Assembly: GCF_016902345.1 (NCBI RefSeq)
Contig: NZ_JACJLR010000007.1
Location: 1-64,000, forward strand
Direction: 5' to 3'
Length of the DNA stretch: 64,000 nucleotides
Source of the DNA: Mediterraneibacter glycyrrhizinilyticus
GTDB lineage: Bacteria; Bacillota; Clostridia; Lachnospirales; Lachnospiraceae
Positions 8,329 through 16,932 of the stretch are shown here, in pieces. The position numbers were made by a program, and so were the translations under genes. Positions within the stretch are counted from its first letter, which is position 1, and every line of letters starts with the position of its first letter. The notes beneath the pieces are model-generated. The model was not told the DNA's origin. It saw nothing but the letters and a program-made list of their open reading frames with translations, and ran no database searches.

Positions 8329-9054
8329 TCACCCTCCGATCACCGGCGTGATCACTGCCGCAAATACCATCGCGCTCAGCATACTCACCGGAAGAGCATA
8401 ATTTTCAAGCCACTTCATATTACATTTTTTTACAAGGATTCCGCATATTCCCATAATAAACGCCGAAAAAAGAAGTACGAAGATGGGGATCCATCCTTTC
8501 AGCCCTTCACGGATATCTGAAAATACCATTCCGAGGAATGCAGAAATCATGCCGAGAAACAGCGCCGTCATGACGATATCCCCCCATTTACTGTCCTTCT
8601 GCTTTATTTTCATCAGTCCCCCCTGGATCTTACGGATGAAAAGCGGCACCCAGATCAGCCCCGGAAAGATTCCCAGTGTCATCACCCATGCGATCGCCGT
8701 GTAGACTTTAGGATCGGTGATCGTCTCGGAAAGCGCCGTGATCCCCAATGCATTTGCCGTTGTTGTCGCCGCCGGCAGTTCATAGGTGATCGCACCGATC
8801 ACGCTCAGACGCAGCCACGGCAGGGGAAGCCCCAGGAACTGGGACAATGTGATCACACCGAGCAGAATGGATACCGCCGGTGCAAAAGTAAATACGGCTG
8901 TGGACAGCATCATTTTTCTGACCTGCTTCATATCCATGCCAAGAGACTGCCCCCGGCGGTATGCCCGTACAAGAAAGAATACAGACTGCGCGATGACGAA
9001 CACGATCACAAGCCCCGCCATGATAAATAAAAAAGTACTGTTTGGATTAAACAT
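8329..9054 (-). CDS. DUF5058-like membrane protein
   Basis: A 241-residue protein with about six membrane helices, first gene of the three-gene operon ending in the M20 peptidase. It begins behind a strong site (GAAGGAGGGAATT). Length and pattern fit the DUF5058 family of Clostridia, which I recall as commonly sitting beside amidohydrolases or peptidases. Conserved-looking polar spots are AYRRGQSLGMD near residue 32 and ITYELPAATTT near 90. A transport role with the 221-residue partner is inferred. Confidence 0.65.
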   Translation of the reverse strand: MFNPNSTFLFIMAGLVIVFVIAQSVFFLVRAYRRGQSLGMDMKQVRKMMLSTAVFTFAPAVSILLGVITLSQFLGLPLPWLRLSVIGAITYELPAATTTANALGITALSETITDPKVYTAIAWVMTLGIFPGLIWVPLFIRKIQGGLMKIKQKDSKWGDIVMTALFLGMISAFLGMVFSDIREGLKGWIPIFVLLFSAFIMGICGILVKKCNMKWLENYALPVSMLSAMVFAAVITPVIGG

Positions 9055-9150
9055 AATTCCCTCCTTCTCTCATATTCCAAATATAAATTAAACCTTTAAA
9101 ATTGTATCATTTGAGCCATATTTCCACAAGCCTTTTGCCCGTCGCAAAAA

Positions 9151-9183
9151 AACAGCAGCTCACTGCAATAGTGTACTGCTGTT
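9151..9183 (-). terminator. Terminator after the alpha/beta hydrolase gene
   Basis: AACAGCAG (9151-9158) pairs with CTGCTGTT (9176-9183). Read on the minus strand a run of T follows the stem, ending the transcript that carries citrate synthase and the hydrolase. The plus-strand side also has T residues, so it may work both ways. Confidence 0.75.
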
Positions 9184-9217
9184 TTTGTTTCAATTTCTTT
9201 CAAAATCCAACGAGTTT

Positions 9218-10177
9218 TTATTCCTTCCGGCCGTCCCAGTCCTCTCCCGCATATCTTCTCTCTTCCATCCACCCGAGCAGATCCTGATAGACCTGCTCCC
9301 GGTCCGTCTCGTTGAGGATCTCATGCCGGTCCCCGGAGTAAAGCCGGAGGGAAACATCCTGGATCCCTGCAGTTTTGTACTGCTCATAGACCTTTCTGAC
9401 TCCTTTTCCGAAGTCTCCCACCGGATCAGCTGCCCCGGAGGCAAACAAGATCGGCAGCCCTTTCGGGATCATATAGATACTCTCCTTTTTCTGGGAGGCG
9501 AGCATACCGGAAAACATGCTGTAATAGGCATTTACCGTGAACACAAAGGAACAGAGCGGATCGGACACATATGCTTCAAGACGTTCCTGGTCACTGGTCA
9601 TCCAGTCAACTCTGGTCTTTGCCGGCTTGAACTTCCGGTTATATGCCCCCATAGCCATGTTCTCTATGAACCTGCTGCGGAAATGCCATCCCCGCAGCAA
9701 CGCGAGCATACTGCAGATTCGCTTTCCAAGCTCGAGTGTAAACCTGCTGTGGTCCGTGACAACTCCCACCAGGATCACGCCGTTCAGCCCGTTTCCGTAC
9801 ATCTGGATATACTGCCGCAGCAGGCTCGAGCCCATACTGTGCCCCAGCATAAAATAGGGGACATCCGGATACTTTTTCATCGTCCGCTGACGCAATGTGT
9901 GAATATCTCCCAGTACGCAGGCATTTCCATATTTTTCATTGAAAAATCCGTATTCTGCCTTGCTCTGCACTGATTTCCCATGTCCCAGATGGTCATTTCC
10001 CACAACATAGTAGCCTCTGCTGCACATAAACTCTGCGAAATCATTATATCTCTCGACATATTCTATCATTCCATGGCAAAGCTGCAGGATGGCGCATACT
10101 TTTCCTTCCGGTTTCCACTCGATCGTATGGATCTCAGTATTTCCGTCCTTTGATGGGAAATAAAACTCGTCTCTCAT
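9218..10177 (-). CDS. Alpha/beta hydrolase, lysophospholipase-like
   Basis: A 319-residue cytoplasmic serine hydrolase of the lysophospholipase/monoglyceride lipase type (PldB-like). The nucleophile elbow GHSMG lies near residue 105, an oxyanion-type HGM near 36-38, the acid is probably in ASGAADPVGD and the base His in YSGDRHEIL. It begins 9 bases after the citrate synthase stop with only a weak ribosome site, so it is likely read from the same message. It probably cleaves acyl groups from lysolipids or monoglycerides; substrate is inferred from family. Confidence 0.8.
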   Translation of the reverse strand: MRDEFYFPSKDGNTEIHTIEWKPEGKVCAILQLCHGMIEYVERYNDFAEFMCSRGYYVVGNDHLGHGKSVQSKAEYGFFNEKYGNACVLGDIHTLRQRTMKKYPDVPYFMLGHSMGSSLLRQYIQMYGNGLNGVILVGVVTDHSRFTLELGKRICSMLALLRGWHFRSRFIENMAMGAYNRKFKPAKTRVDWMTSDQERLEAYVSDPLCSFVFTVNAYYSMFSGMLASQKKESIYMIPKGLPILFASGAADPVGDFGKGVRKVYEQYKTAGIQDVSLRLYSGDRHEILNETDREQVYQDLLGWMEERRYAGEDWDGRKE

Positions 10178-10186
10178 GTTTCTTCA

Positions 10187-11557
10187 CTACCTGTCTTCCA
10201 TTTTTACATATTCGCGGTATGGCGCAAGCGGTTTGTATGCCGGACGGATGATCTTGTCCACATTCTGAAGCTCTTCCATCCTGTGCGCGCTCCATCCGAC
10301 AATACGCGCTACCGCAAAGATCGGTGTATACAGGGATGCCGGGATATCCAGCATACTGTAAACAAGACCGCTGTAGAAATCCACATTCGCATTGACGCCC
10401 TTGTACATGCGGCGTTTCTCGCCGATGATCTCCGGTGCCATGTGCTCTACCTTCTCATACAGCGCATACTCTGCATCGTGGCCTTTCTCGTGTGCGAGCT
10501 GCTTCACGAATTTTTTGAAGATATCCGCACGCGGGTCAGAAATGGAATAAACTGCATGTCCCATTCCATAGATAAGACCTTTCTTATCAAATGCTTTCTT
10601 ATCAAGAAGGGCCTCCAGGTATACCCTGATCTGATCATCGTCGCTCCAGTCTGTCAGGTTCTTTTTCATATCCTCGAACATCTGCGTCACCTTGATGTTG
10701 GCGCCGCCGTGTTTCGGTCCTTTCAGGGAAGCCATTGCCGCAGCGATCGTGGAATATGTATCCGTCCCCGATGATGTGACAACGTGAGTTGTAAATGTCG
10801 AGTTGTTACCGCCGCCGTGATCCATGTGGAGCACGAGCGCCATATCCAGGATCTTTGCCTCGAGCGCCGTATACTGACGGTCCTCACGGAGCATCATCAG
10901 GATATTCTCTGCAGTGGAGAGCTCCGGCTTTGGAGCGTAAATGTAGAGGTCTTCCCCTCTGCGGTAATTGTATGCATGGTAGCCGTAGACCATCAGCATC
11001 GGAAACTGGCTGATCAGATTCAGACACTGGCGCAGCACGTTCGGGATGCTCGTATCATCTGCTTTTTCATCATAAGAATAAAGCTGCAGGATACTTCTCG
11101 TGATACTGTTCATCATGTCACGGCTCGGCGCTTTCATGATGACGTCACGCGTAAAATTCGGCGGAAGCGTGCGCCGTTCAGCGATCATTTCACGAAATTC
11201 TTTTAATTCTTTTTCTGTGGGAAGTTCCCCGAAAAGTAACAGATATGATGTCTCTTCAAATCCGGGACGTCCGGCGTCAAGAAAGCCTTTGACCAGATCT
11301 TTGATGTTATATCCACGGTAATACAGATTACCTTCACACGGTACGCTTATACCGTCCACTATTTTCGATGCGCAGACATCCGAAACATTTGTCAGACCGG
11401 CGAGAACGCCTTTTCCATTCAGATCACGGAGCCCGCGCTTAACCTCATACTTTGTATAAAGTTCCTTGTCGATCGCGTTGTTGGTTACACATTTGAGAGC
11501 CAGTTCTTCAATTTCCGGAGTAATATCGAAAAAAATGCTGTCAATATCTTTTGCCAT
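10187..11557 (-). CDS. Citrate synthase
   Basis: A 456-residue enzyme condensing oxaloacetate and acetyl-CoA to citrate. Family hallmarks are visible: a first His region (LHMDHGGGNNST), the second His in YGMGHAVYSISDPRA with its catalytic Asp-region, and a C-terminal IIRPAYKP. It is longer at the N-terminus than the compact bacterial type II form, as in several Clostridia. GGAGGAGACG precedes the ATG. No aconitase or isocitrate dehydrogenase lies next to it, so in this anaerobe it probably feeds glutamate synthesis. A 2-methylcitrate role is possible but not supported by neighbours. Confidence 0.9.
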   Translation of the reverse strand: MAKDIDSIFFDITPEIEELALKCVTNNAIDKELYTKYEVKRGLRDLNGKGVLAGLTNVSDVCASKIVDGISVPCEGNLYYRGYNIKDLVKGFLDAGRPGFEETSYLLLFGELPTEKELKEFREMIAERRTLPPNFTRDVIMKAPSRDMMNSITRSILQLYSYDEKADDTSIPNVLRQCLNLISQFPMLMVYGYHAYNYRRGEDLYIYAPKPELSTAENILMMLREDRQYTALEAKILDMALVLHMDHGGGNNSTFTTHVVTSSGTDTYSTIAAAMASLKGPKHGGANIKVTQMFEDMKKNLTDWSDDDQIRVYLEALLDKKAFDKKGLIYGMGHAVYSISDPRADIFKKFVKQLAHEKGHDAEYALYEKVEHMAPEIIGEKRRMYKGVNANVDFYSGLVYSMLDIPASLYTPIFAVARIVGWSAHRMEELQNVDKIIRPAYKPLAPYREYVKMEDR

Positions 11558-11701
11558 TTACGTCTCCTCCTTCTCTCTTATTCTATTTTTTATCCGTATG
11601 ACCTTTTTATTATACTAAATTTATGCAATTTATACAATTAACGGAGTATTAAAAATTTATGAACCTAACGTCTATCATCTCTGAATATTTCGACTTTTCA
11701 A

Positions 11702-12580
11702 TCATTTCCCCTGCTTTTCAGATAATTTATCTGACAATTGGGCAAATTCCTCTAATGTCAGCGCCTCACCACGCACCGATGCACCTTTCCCAAGAGACAG
11801 GATCGCAGCTTCAATCTCTTCCTTTGAAAAGTCCAGTTCCGGCGAGTTCTTGAGTCCGTTTGCCAGGGTTTTTCTCCTCTGGTTGAAGGACGCGCGGATG
11901 ATCCGGAACATCAGCTTTTCATCCAGGACTTCCACCGGCGGCTTCTCATAGCGCTCCAGACGGATGACCGCCGACCCTACCTTCGGGCGGGGCATAAAAC
12001 AGTTCGGGGGGACGTTTGCAACAATGTAAGGCTCCGCATAATACTGCACCGCCAGAGAAAGGGCGCCGTAATCCTTTGATCCTGGTCCGGTCTGCATCCG
12101 GTCCGCCACTTCCTTCTGCACCATGACAGTGATGCTTTTTAGCGGCACATGTTTCTCAAACAGTCCCATGATGATCGGCGTTGTGATGTAATACGGAAGG
12201 TTTGCCACCACCTTGATGGGCTTTCCTCCATTCTCTTCTTCCGCCAGCTTCGCGATATCCACCTTCAGGATGTCGTTGTTTATGATCCTCACATTGTCAT
12301 ATCCGTCCAGCGTGTCCTCCAGGATCGGGATCAGCGAACGGTCGATCTCTACTGCGGCTACCTTTCCCGCTGCGCAGGCAAGATACTGAGTCATGGTCCC
12401 GATGCCCGGTCCGATCTCCAGCACAAAGTCATCCTTCGTGATCTCAGCTGCCCGGATGATCTTGTCCAGCACATGGGTGTCGATCAGAAAGTTCTGTCCG
12501 AATTTTTTCTGGAATACAAAATTATATTTCTGAAGCACCGCGATCGTATTCTGTGGATTGCCCAGTGTCGGTTCTTTCAT
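11702..12580 (-). CDS. rsmA: 16S rRNA adenine dimethyltransferase RsmA/KsgA
   Basis: A 292-residue S-adenosylmethionine-dependent enzyme that dimethylates two adjacent adenines near the 3' end of 16S rRNA during ribosome assembly. Visible are KKFGQNFLID at residues 26-35, the SAM loop VLEIGPGIGTMT, the catalytic-type NLPYYITTPI and the C-terminal FNQRRKTLANGL. Its start overlaps the stop of the TatD gene by 4 bases (ATGA), a coupling common in Firmicutes. Loss of this enzyme gives kasugamycin resistance in other bacteria. Confidence 0.95.
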   Translation of the reverse strand: MKEPTLGNPQNTIAVLQKYNFVFQKKFGQNFLIDTHVLDKIIRAAEITKDDFVLEIGPGIGTMTQYLACAAGKVAAVEIDRSLIPILEDTLDGYDNVRIINNDILKVDIAKLAEEENGGKPIKVVANLPYYITTPIIMGLFEKHVPLKSITVMVQKEVADRMQTGPGSKDYGALSLAVQYYAEPYIVANVPPNCFMPRPKVGSAVIRLERYEKPPVEVLDEKLMFRIIRASFNQRRKTLANGLKNSPELDFSKEEIEAAILSLGKGASVRGEALTLEEFAQLSDKLSEKQGK

Positions 12581-13356
12581 TCGTTACCTCCTAAAATCAA
12601 GTTGTACAGTTCTCTTGCATTTTTTTCCGTCTGTTGTATGACTTCTTCCGCAGTTGTTCCCTTCAGTTCTGCAATTGCTTCAGCTACATAAGGAAGGTTC
12701 AAAGATGAATTTCTTTTTCCCCTGAACGGCACCGGCGCCAGATAGGGACAGTCTGTCTCAAGAAGAATCCGTTCCAGCGGGATCTCCTGCACGACCTGTT
12801 TTAGTTTCTTTGCATTTTTAAACGTGACCACGCCGCCCACGCCAATGTAATACCCCATCTTCACGTACTCCTTCGCCATCTCTGCCGAATAGGAGTAGCA
12901 GTGAATCACCGCTTTCATGCCGGAGGCATGCTGCTTCATGATATCCATGGTATCCGCCGCAGCTTCCCGGCTGTGGATAATGACCGGCATCTGTTTTTCC
13001 CGCGCCATATCCAGCTGCCGGATGAACCAGTGTTTCTGGACATCATGGTTCTCTTTATCCCAGTAGTAGTCCAGGCCGATCTCACCGACCGCCACAATTT
13101 TATCCCTGTCCAGAAGCTCTGCCATCCGCTCCATTCCGGCTTCGTCCAGCGTCCCGGCTTCGTCCGGATGAATACCGATGGCGCCGTAAATAAAGGGATA
13201 TCTTTCCGTCAGTTCCAGGATCTTATCCCAGGATTCCAGTGTGGAGCCTGCGTCGACGATGGTTCCGACTCCTCCCGCCTCCATAGCTCCCAGAAGTTCT
13301 TCCCGGTCTGTATCAAACTGCCCGTCGTCGTAATGAGCATGTGTATCGAATATCAT
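12577..13356 (-). CDS. TatD-family metal-dependent DNase
   Basis: A 259-residue TIM-barrel hydrolase. Metal ligands are visible in FDTHAHYDD at the N-terminus, VGEIGLDYYW, VIIHSREAA, IHCYSYS and LLETDCPYLAP. Relatives are magnesium-dependent 3'-5' DNases or deoxyribonucleases. I take the second ATG (13356), since AAAGGA directly abuts the first. It is coupled by a 4-base overlap to rsmA, matching the Bacillus yabD-rnmV-ksgA neighbourhood, although rnmV is absent here. Confidence 0.9.
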   Translation of the reverse strand: MIFDTHAHYDDGQFDTDREELLGAMEAGGVGTIVDAGSTLESWDKILELTERYPFIYGAIGIHPDEAGTLDEAGMERMAELLDRDKIVAVGEIGLDYYWDKENHDVQKHWFIRQLDMAREKQMPVIIHSREAAADTMDIMKQHASGMKAVIHCYSYSAEMAKEYVKMGYYIGVGGVVTFKNAKKLKQVVQEIPLERILLETDCPYLAPVPFRGKRNSSLNLPYVAEAIAELKGTTAEEVIQQTEKNARELYNLILGGNE

Positions 13357-13517
13357 AATGATCATTTCCTTTCAGAATAAGCAGCGCGCCGGAAACTGAA
13401 CCTTGACGCGCTTTGAAAAACCTGCGTTTTCATATCAATTCATTTTATCCTGCTTTTGCGGGAAAGTAAAGGGAAAGTAATTACAGTGATGTTCCCGTGC
13501 TTTAGAGATCCCTTGCA

Positions 13518-13576
13518 CACAAATAAGGAGAAACCCAGCTCCGAGTATAGATGCTGTGCTTCTCCTCATCTTTAAG
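13518..13576 (-). terminator. Probable terminator after the response regulator
   Basis: On the minus strand AGGAGAA pairs with TTCTCCT, with an inner CAGC/GCTG pairing, followed by a weak T-rich TTATTTG. It lies 15 bases past the response-regulator stop. The inner loop is large, so the call is moderate. Confidence 0.45.
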
Positions 13577-13589
13577 CTCCTGTTTTAAA

Positions 13590-14282
13590 TCACACCTTAA
13601 ACCGATATCCCACACCCCAGATCGTCTCAATATACTGCGGATGTGAAGTATCATACTCGATCTTCTCTCTGATCTTCTTGATATGGACCGTCACTGTCGC
13701 GATGTCCCCGATGGACTCCATGTCCCAGATCTCACGGAAAAGCTGCTCCTTAGTATACACATGGTTTGGATGTCCTGCAAGGAAGGTCAGAAGATCGAAC
13801 TCCTTCGTGGTAAAAGATCTTTCCTCGCCGTTGACCCATACGCGCCTTGCGGTCGTATCGATCTTAAGCCCGCGGATCTCGATCACTTTGTTCTCCTCCA
13901 CGTTACTTCCGATCAGCCGCTCATATCTCGCCAGGTGCGCCTTCACACGCGCCACCAGTTCACTTGGACTGAAGGGTTTCGTCATATAGTCGTCCGCCCC
14001 AAGCCCCAGACCTCTGATCTTGTCAATGTCATCCTTCTTGGCCGAGACCATGATGATCGGCGTGTTCTTCTGGCTGCGGATCTGACGGCAGATCTCAAAG
14101 CCGTCCACTCCCGGAAGCATCAGATCCAGAATGATCAGATCGAAATCCCCTTCCATGCCTTTCTGCAGGCCGGTCTGCCCGTCATTTGCCACTTCTACTT
14201 CAAAATCACTCAGTTCCAGATAGTCTTTTTCAAGATCAGCAATGCTCTCTTCATCTTCCACGATCAAAATGCGTTTACTCAT
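13590..14282 (-). CDS. OmpR-family response regulator
   Basis: A 230-residue two-component regulator. The receiver domain (1-120) has the acidic pocket in VEDEES, phosphoacceptor Asp in LIILDLMLPG, the Thr/Ser switch (MVSAKK) and Lys in MTKPFSP. The winged-helix DNA-binding domain (about 135-230) ends VGYRFKV. It overlaps the upstream kinase gene by 8 bases, unusual only in that the kinase comes first. It would bind promoters when phosphorylated. The target genes are not identified in this window. Confidence 0.92.
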   Translation of the reverse strand: MSKRILIVEDEESIADLEKDYLELSDFEVEVANDGQTGLQKGMEGDFDLIILDLMLPGVDGFEICRQIRSQKNTPIIMVSAKKDDIDKIRGLGLGADDYMTKPFSPSELVARVKAHLARYERLIGSNVEENKVIEIRGLKIDTTARRVWVNGEERSFTTKEFDLLTFLAGHPNHVYTKEQLFREIWDMESIGDIATVTVHIKKIREKIEYDTSHPQYIETIWGVGYRFKV

Positions 14283-15330
14283 CGATGGGTACCTCCTGAT
14301 ATTTTCTTATTACAAAATACATTGTCGTGCCAGCGCCCTCTTCGCTGGTTGCCCAGATATTTCCTCCGTGTTCTTCCACGATCTTTTTCACGATCGAAAG
14401 ACCGATGCCGCTTCCTCCCTTTGAGGAATTTCTCGACGCATCCGTCCGGTAGAACCGGTCAAAGATATACGGAAGTTCCTTCGCTGCGATGCCCTTTCCA
14501 TTATCCCCCAGCTCGATCTGGATAAAATCCCCCACATCCTTCAGATTCATCGTGATCCTGCCGTCCGGCTTATCCATATATTTCAGGGAATTGGATACGA
14601 TATTATTGATGACTCTCCTCATCTGCTCCGGATCCACGATCACCTTACAGTCCTCATCCATGAGATTGCGGTAGGCAAAACCAACGCTCTTCGCCTCGAG
14701 TTCCATCTTCAGGTCTTCTGCACAGTCCGCGAAGTACTCTTTTGCCGAGATCGTTGCAAAATTGTACGGGATCCTGTTCGTATCGATCTTGGAATACAGT
14801 GTCAGCTCATTAATGAGAAGATCCATCTCATTAGCCTTATTATAAATGGTCTTGATATATCTGTCCATCTTTTCCGGCGTGTCCGCCACACCGTCCATGA
14901 TTCCTTCCACATATCCCTTGATCGTAGTGATCGGTGTTTTCAGATCATGAGAAATATTGCTGATCAGTTCTTTATTTTCCCTGTCATACGCCACCTTCTC
15001 CTCAGCATTTGCCTTGAGTCTGAGGCGCATCTCCTCAAAGTCCTGGCAGAGCTGTCCGATCTCATCGTTAGTCTCACTTTTGATCTCAAAGTCCAGATTG
15101 CCTTCTTTTATATTTCTCGCCGCTCTCTGAAGTTTTGCCAGCGGTACCGAGATCGTCCGGTAGATCCAGTAAATAAGAAGTGCCGTGATCAGGATCATCA
15201 CCAGAAGATAAAGCTGCTGTACCTCGCTCGTCTCTTTAAATGCAAACGTGTGCATCGCCACAGTTGTAAAAAATACCGTCAGGATCACAACAGCAAGAAA
15301 TACGATCACCAGTTTTGTTTTAAGCTTCAT
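14275..15330 (-). CDS. Sensor histidine kinase with a very short outer loop
   Basis: A 351-residue kinase. Two membrane helices (about 7-29 and 41-62) are joined by a loop of only about 10 residues, then a HAMP-like linker, the phosphoacceptor His in NISHDLKTPITTIKG, and a GHKL ATPase with NNIVSNSLKY, DNGKGI and GGSGIGLSI. So little outside sequence suggests it senses within the membrane or through a partner protein, as in kinases that respond to cell-envelope stress. It starts behind AAAGGAG and is co-transcribed with the response regulator. Confidence 0.9.
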   Translation of the reverse strand: MKLKTKLVIVFLAVVILTVFFTTVAMHTFAFKETSEVQQLYLLVMILITALLIYWIYRTISVPLAKLQRAARNIKEGNLDFEIKSETNDEIGQLCQDFEEMRLRLKANAEEKVAYDRENKELISNISHDLKTPITTIKGYVEGIMDGVADTPEKMDRYIKTIYNKANEMDLLINELTLYSKIDTNRIPYNFATISAKEYFADCAEDLKMELEAKSVGFAYRNLMDEDCKVIVDPEQMRRVINNIVSNSLKYMDKPDGRITMNLKDVGDFIQIELGDNGKGIAAKELPYIFDRFYRTDASRNSSKGGSGIGLSIVKKIVEEHGGNIWATSEEGAGTTMYFVIRKYQEVPIDE

Positions 15331-15377
15331 TGGCAGCTCCTTTCCAAAGATATCTGAATTATCAGAAAACTTACCTC

Positions 15378-15419
15378 AAAAGGTGCCGTGTACTTTTGAA
15401 AAAGTACCTGGCACCTTTT
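15378..15419. repeat. Dispersed palindromic repeat, copy A
   Basis: A 42-bp imperfect palindrome: AAAGGTGCC and GTACTTTT mirrored by AAAGTAC and GGCACCTTT with a GT/CT bulge. It lies between metK and the histidine kinase gene and can act as the metK terminator. A near-identical copy in opposite orientation occurs at 35302-35344. Confidence 0.75.
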
Positions 15420-15439
15420 AACACCATTTTCTGAATATT

Positions 15440-16627
15440 TTACAAATATTTTTTCAATTCGTCAACCTTATCAAGTTTTTCCCAGGGAAGATCAAGATCG
15501 TTTCTTCCGAAATGTCCGTAAGCTGCAGTCTGCTTGTAGATCGGGCGTCTGAGATCCAGCATTTTGATGATTCCTGCCGGGCGGAGGTCAAAGTTCTCGC
15601 GGATGATCTCCACCAGCTTTGTATCAGATACTTTTCCCGTCCCGAATGTCTCTACTGCAATGGATGTGGGCCGGGCAACACCGATCGCATATGAGAGCTG
15701 GATCTCGCATTTCTTTGCAAGACCTGCCGCTACGATGTTCTTCGCCGCGTAGCGCGCTGCATATGCCGCGGACCGGTCCACCTTTGTGCAGTCCTTTCCG
15801 GAAAATGCTCCGCCTCCGTGGCGCGCCACTCCGCCGTAGCTGTCCACGATGATCTTCCTCCCGGTCAGCCCGCTGTCGCCGTGAGGTCCGCCGATCACGA
15901 AACGCCCGGTTGGATTGACAAAGAATTTCGTCTCATCATCGATCATCTCCGCCGGAATGATCTCATCAAAGACATACTTTTTGATATCCTCATGGATCTG
16001 TTCCTGTGTCACATCCGGATCATGCTGTGTAGAAAGTACGACCGCTTCAAGACGCTTCGGGGTTCCATCCTCGTTGTATTCCACTGTAACCTGAGTCTTC
16101 CCGTCCGGACGGAGATAGGAAAGCGTGCCGTCCTTCCTTACTTTGGCGAGCTGGCGCGCCAGCTTGTGTGCCATCGCAGCGGGATATGGCATGTACTCTT
16201 CTGTCTCATCGGATGCATAGCCGAACATCATCCCCTGGTCTCCGGCTCCGATCGCTTCAATGTCATCTTCTGACATTGTATGTTCCTTTGCCTCCAGCGC
16301 TTTATCCACACCCATGGCAATATCTGACGACTGCTCGTCAATGGTCGTGAGCACGCTGCAGGTATCGGCGTCAAATCCAAATTTTCCTCTCGTATAGCCG
16401 ATCTCGCGCACCGTGTCGCGCACGATCTTCGGGATATCAACATAGGCATGTGTTGTGATCTCTCCCATGACCATCACCATACCGGTCGTGCAGCATGTCT
16501 CGCACGCCACGCGGCTCATGGGATCCTGTTCCATGAGCGCGTCAAGGATCGCATCGGAAATCTGGTCGCACACTTTATCCGGATGTCCCTCCGTGACAGA
16601 TTCTGAAGTAAAAAGTATTTTTTCCAT
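15440..16627 (-). CDS. metK: S-adenosylmethionine synthetase
   Basis: A 395-residue enzyme making S-adenosylmethionine from methionine and ATP. It has the family start [20 protein letters not shown], the ATP motif [12 protein letters not shown], the P-loop-like [19 protein letters not shown], and full length. It starts behind AGGAGAACTCT. A SAM-I riboswitch and promoter precede it, so SAM represses its own synthesis. The dispersed palindrome lies just downstream. Confidence 0.97.
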   Translation of the reverse strand: MEKILFTSESVTEGHPDKVCDQISDAILDALMEQDPMSRVACETCCTTGMVMVMGEITTHAYVDIPKIVRDTVREIGYTRGKFGFDADTCSVLTTIDEQSSDIAMGVDKALEAKEHTMSEDDIEAIGAGDQGMMFGYASDETEEYMPYPAAMAHKLARQLAKVRKDGTLSYLRPDGKTQVTVEYNEDGTPKRLEAVVLSTQHDPDVTQEQIHEDIKKYVFDEIIPAEMIDDETKFFVNPTGRFVIGGPHGDSGLTGRKIIVDSYGGVARHGGGAFSGKDCTKVDRSAAYAARYAAKNIVAAGLAKKCEIQLSYAIGVARPTSIAVETFGTGKVSDTKLVEIIRENFDLRPAGIIKMLDLRRPIYKQTAAYGHFGRNDLDLPWEKLDKVDELKKYL

Positions 16628-16665
16628 AGAGTTCTCCTTTCCTCACTTTCTCCCTGCAATACTGC

Positions 16666-16713
16666 CGTTGTTTATCTGCATAAACAACGACAGCCCGCAA
16701 AAGCGGACTGTCA
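16666..16713 (-). terminator. Riboswitch terminator and following hairpin
   Basis: GACAGTCCGC/GCGGGCTGTC (16689-16712 on the plus strand as GACAGCCCGC and GCGGACTGTC) forms a 10-bp stem with a TTTT loop, followed by GTTGTTTAT. It directly follows the SAM aptamer, as expected for the expression platform. A second hairpin, CGTTGTTTAT with ATAAACAACG (16666-16689), comes next. Confidence 0.7.
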
Positions 16714-16728
16714 ATATATCATAACAAT

Positions 16729-16827
16729 CCTCTTATTGTTCGATCGCTCGCTCAGGTTGGCACCTTCCATAAGAGGGGTTGCCGCAGCTTCACAGATCCT
16801 TTGTATCTCCACTGCTCTGAATAAGAG
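16729..16827 (-). promoter_or_regulatory. SAM-I (S-box) riboswitch for metK
   Basis: Read on the minus strand, CTCTTATTCAGAGC, GCGGCAACCCC, GGAAGGTGCCAACCTG and AATAAGAG appear in S-box order, with P1 closed by CTCTTATT and AATAAGAG. It lies about 100 bases before metK with a terminator between. When SAM binds, the terminator should form and shut off metK. The kink-turn and core bases are recognised by eye from the known consensus. Confidence 0.9.
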
Positions 16828-16873
16828 AAAGTTTCACACTGTTAAATTGTTATTTGTCTCAAGCTCATTAGAA

Positions 16874-16902
16874 ACTCTACAACTGTTCCCTGTAAATGTC
16901 AA
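16874..16902 (-). promoter_or_regulatory. metK promoter
   Basis: On the minus strand TTGACA (16902-16897) is followed after 17 bases by TAGAGT (16879-16874). The -35 is perfect for the housekeeping sigma factor. It lies about 45 bases before the riboswitch. Confidence 0.65.
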
Positions 16903-16932
16903 TACCTAATTTCAGTATCCGTTCAGAAGCTG

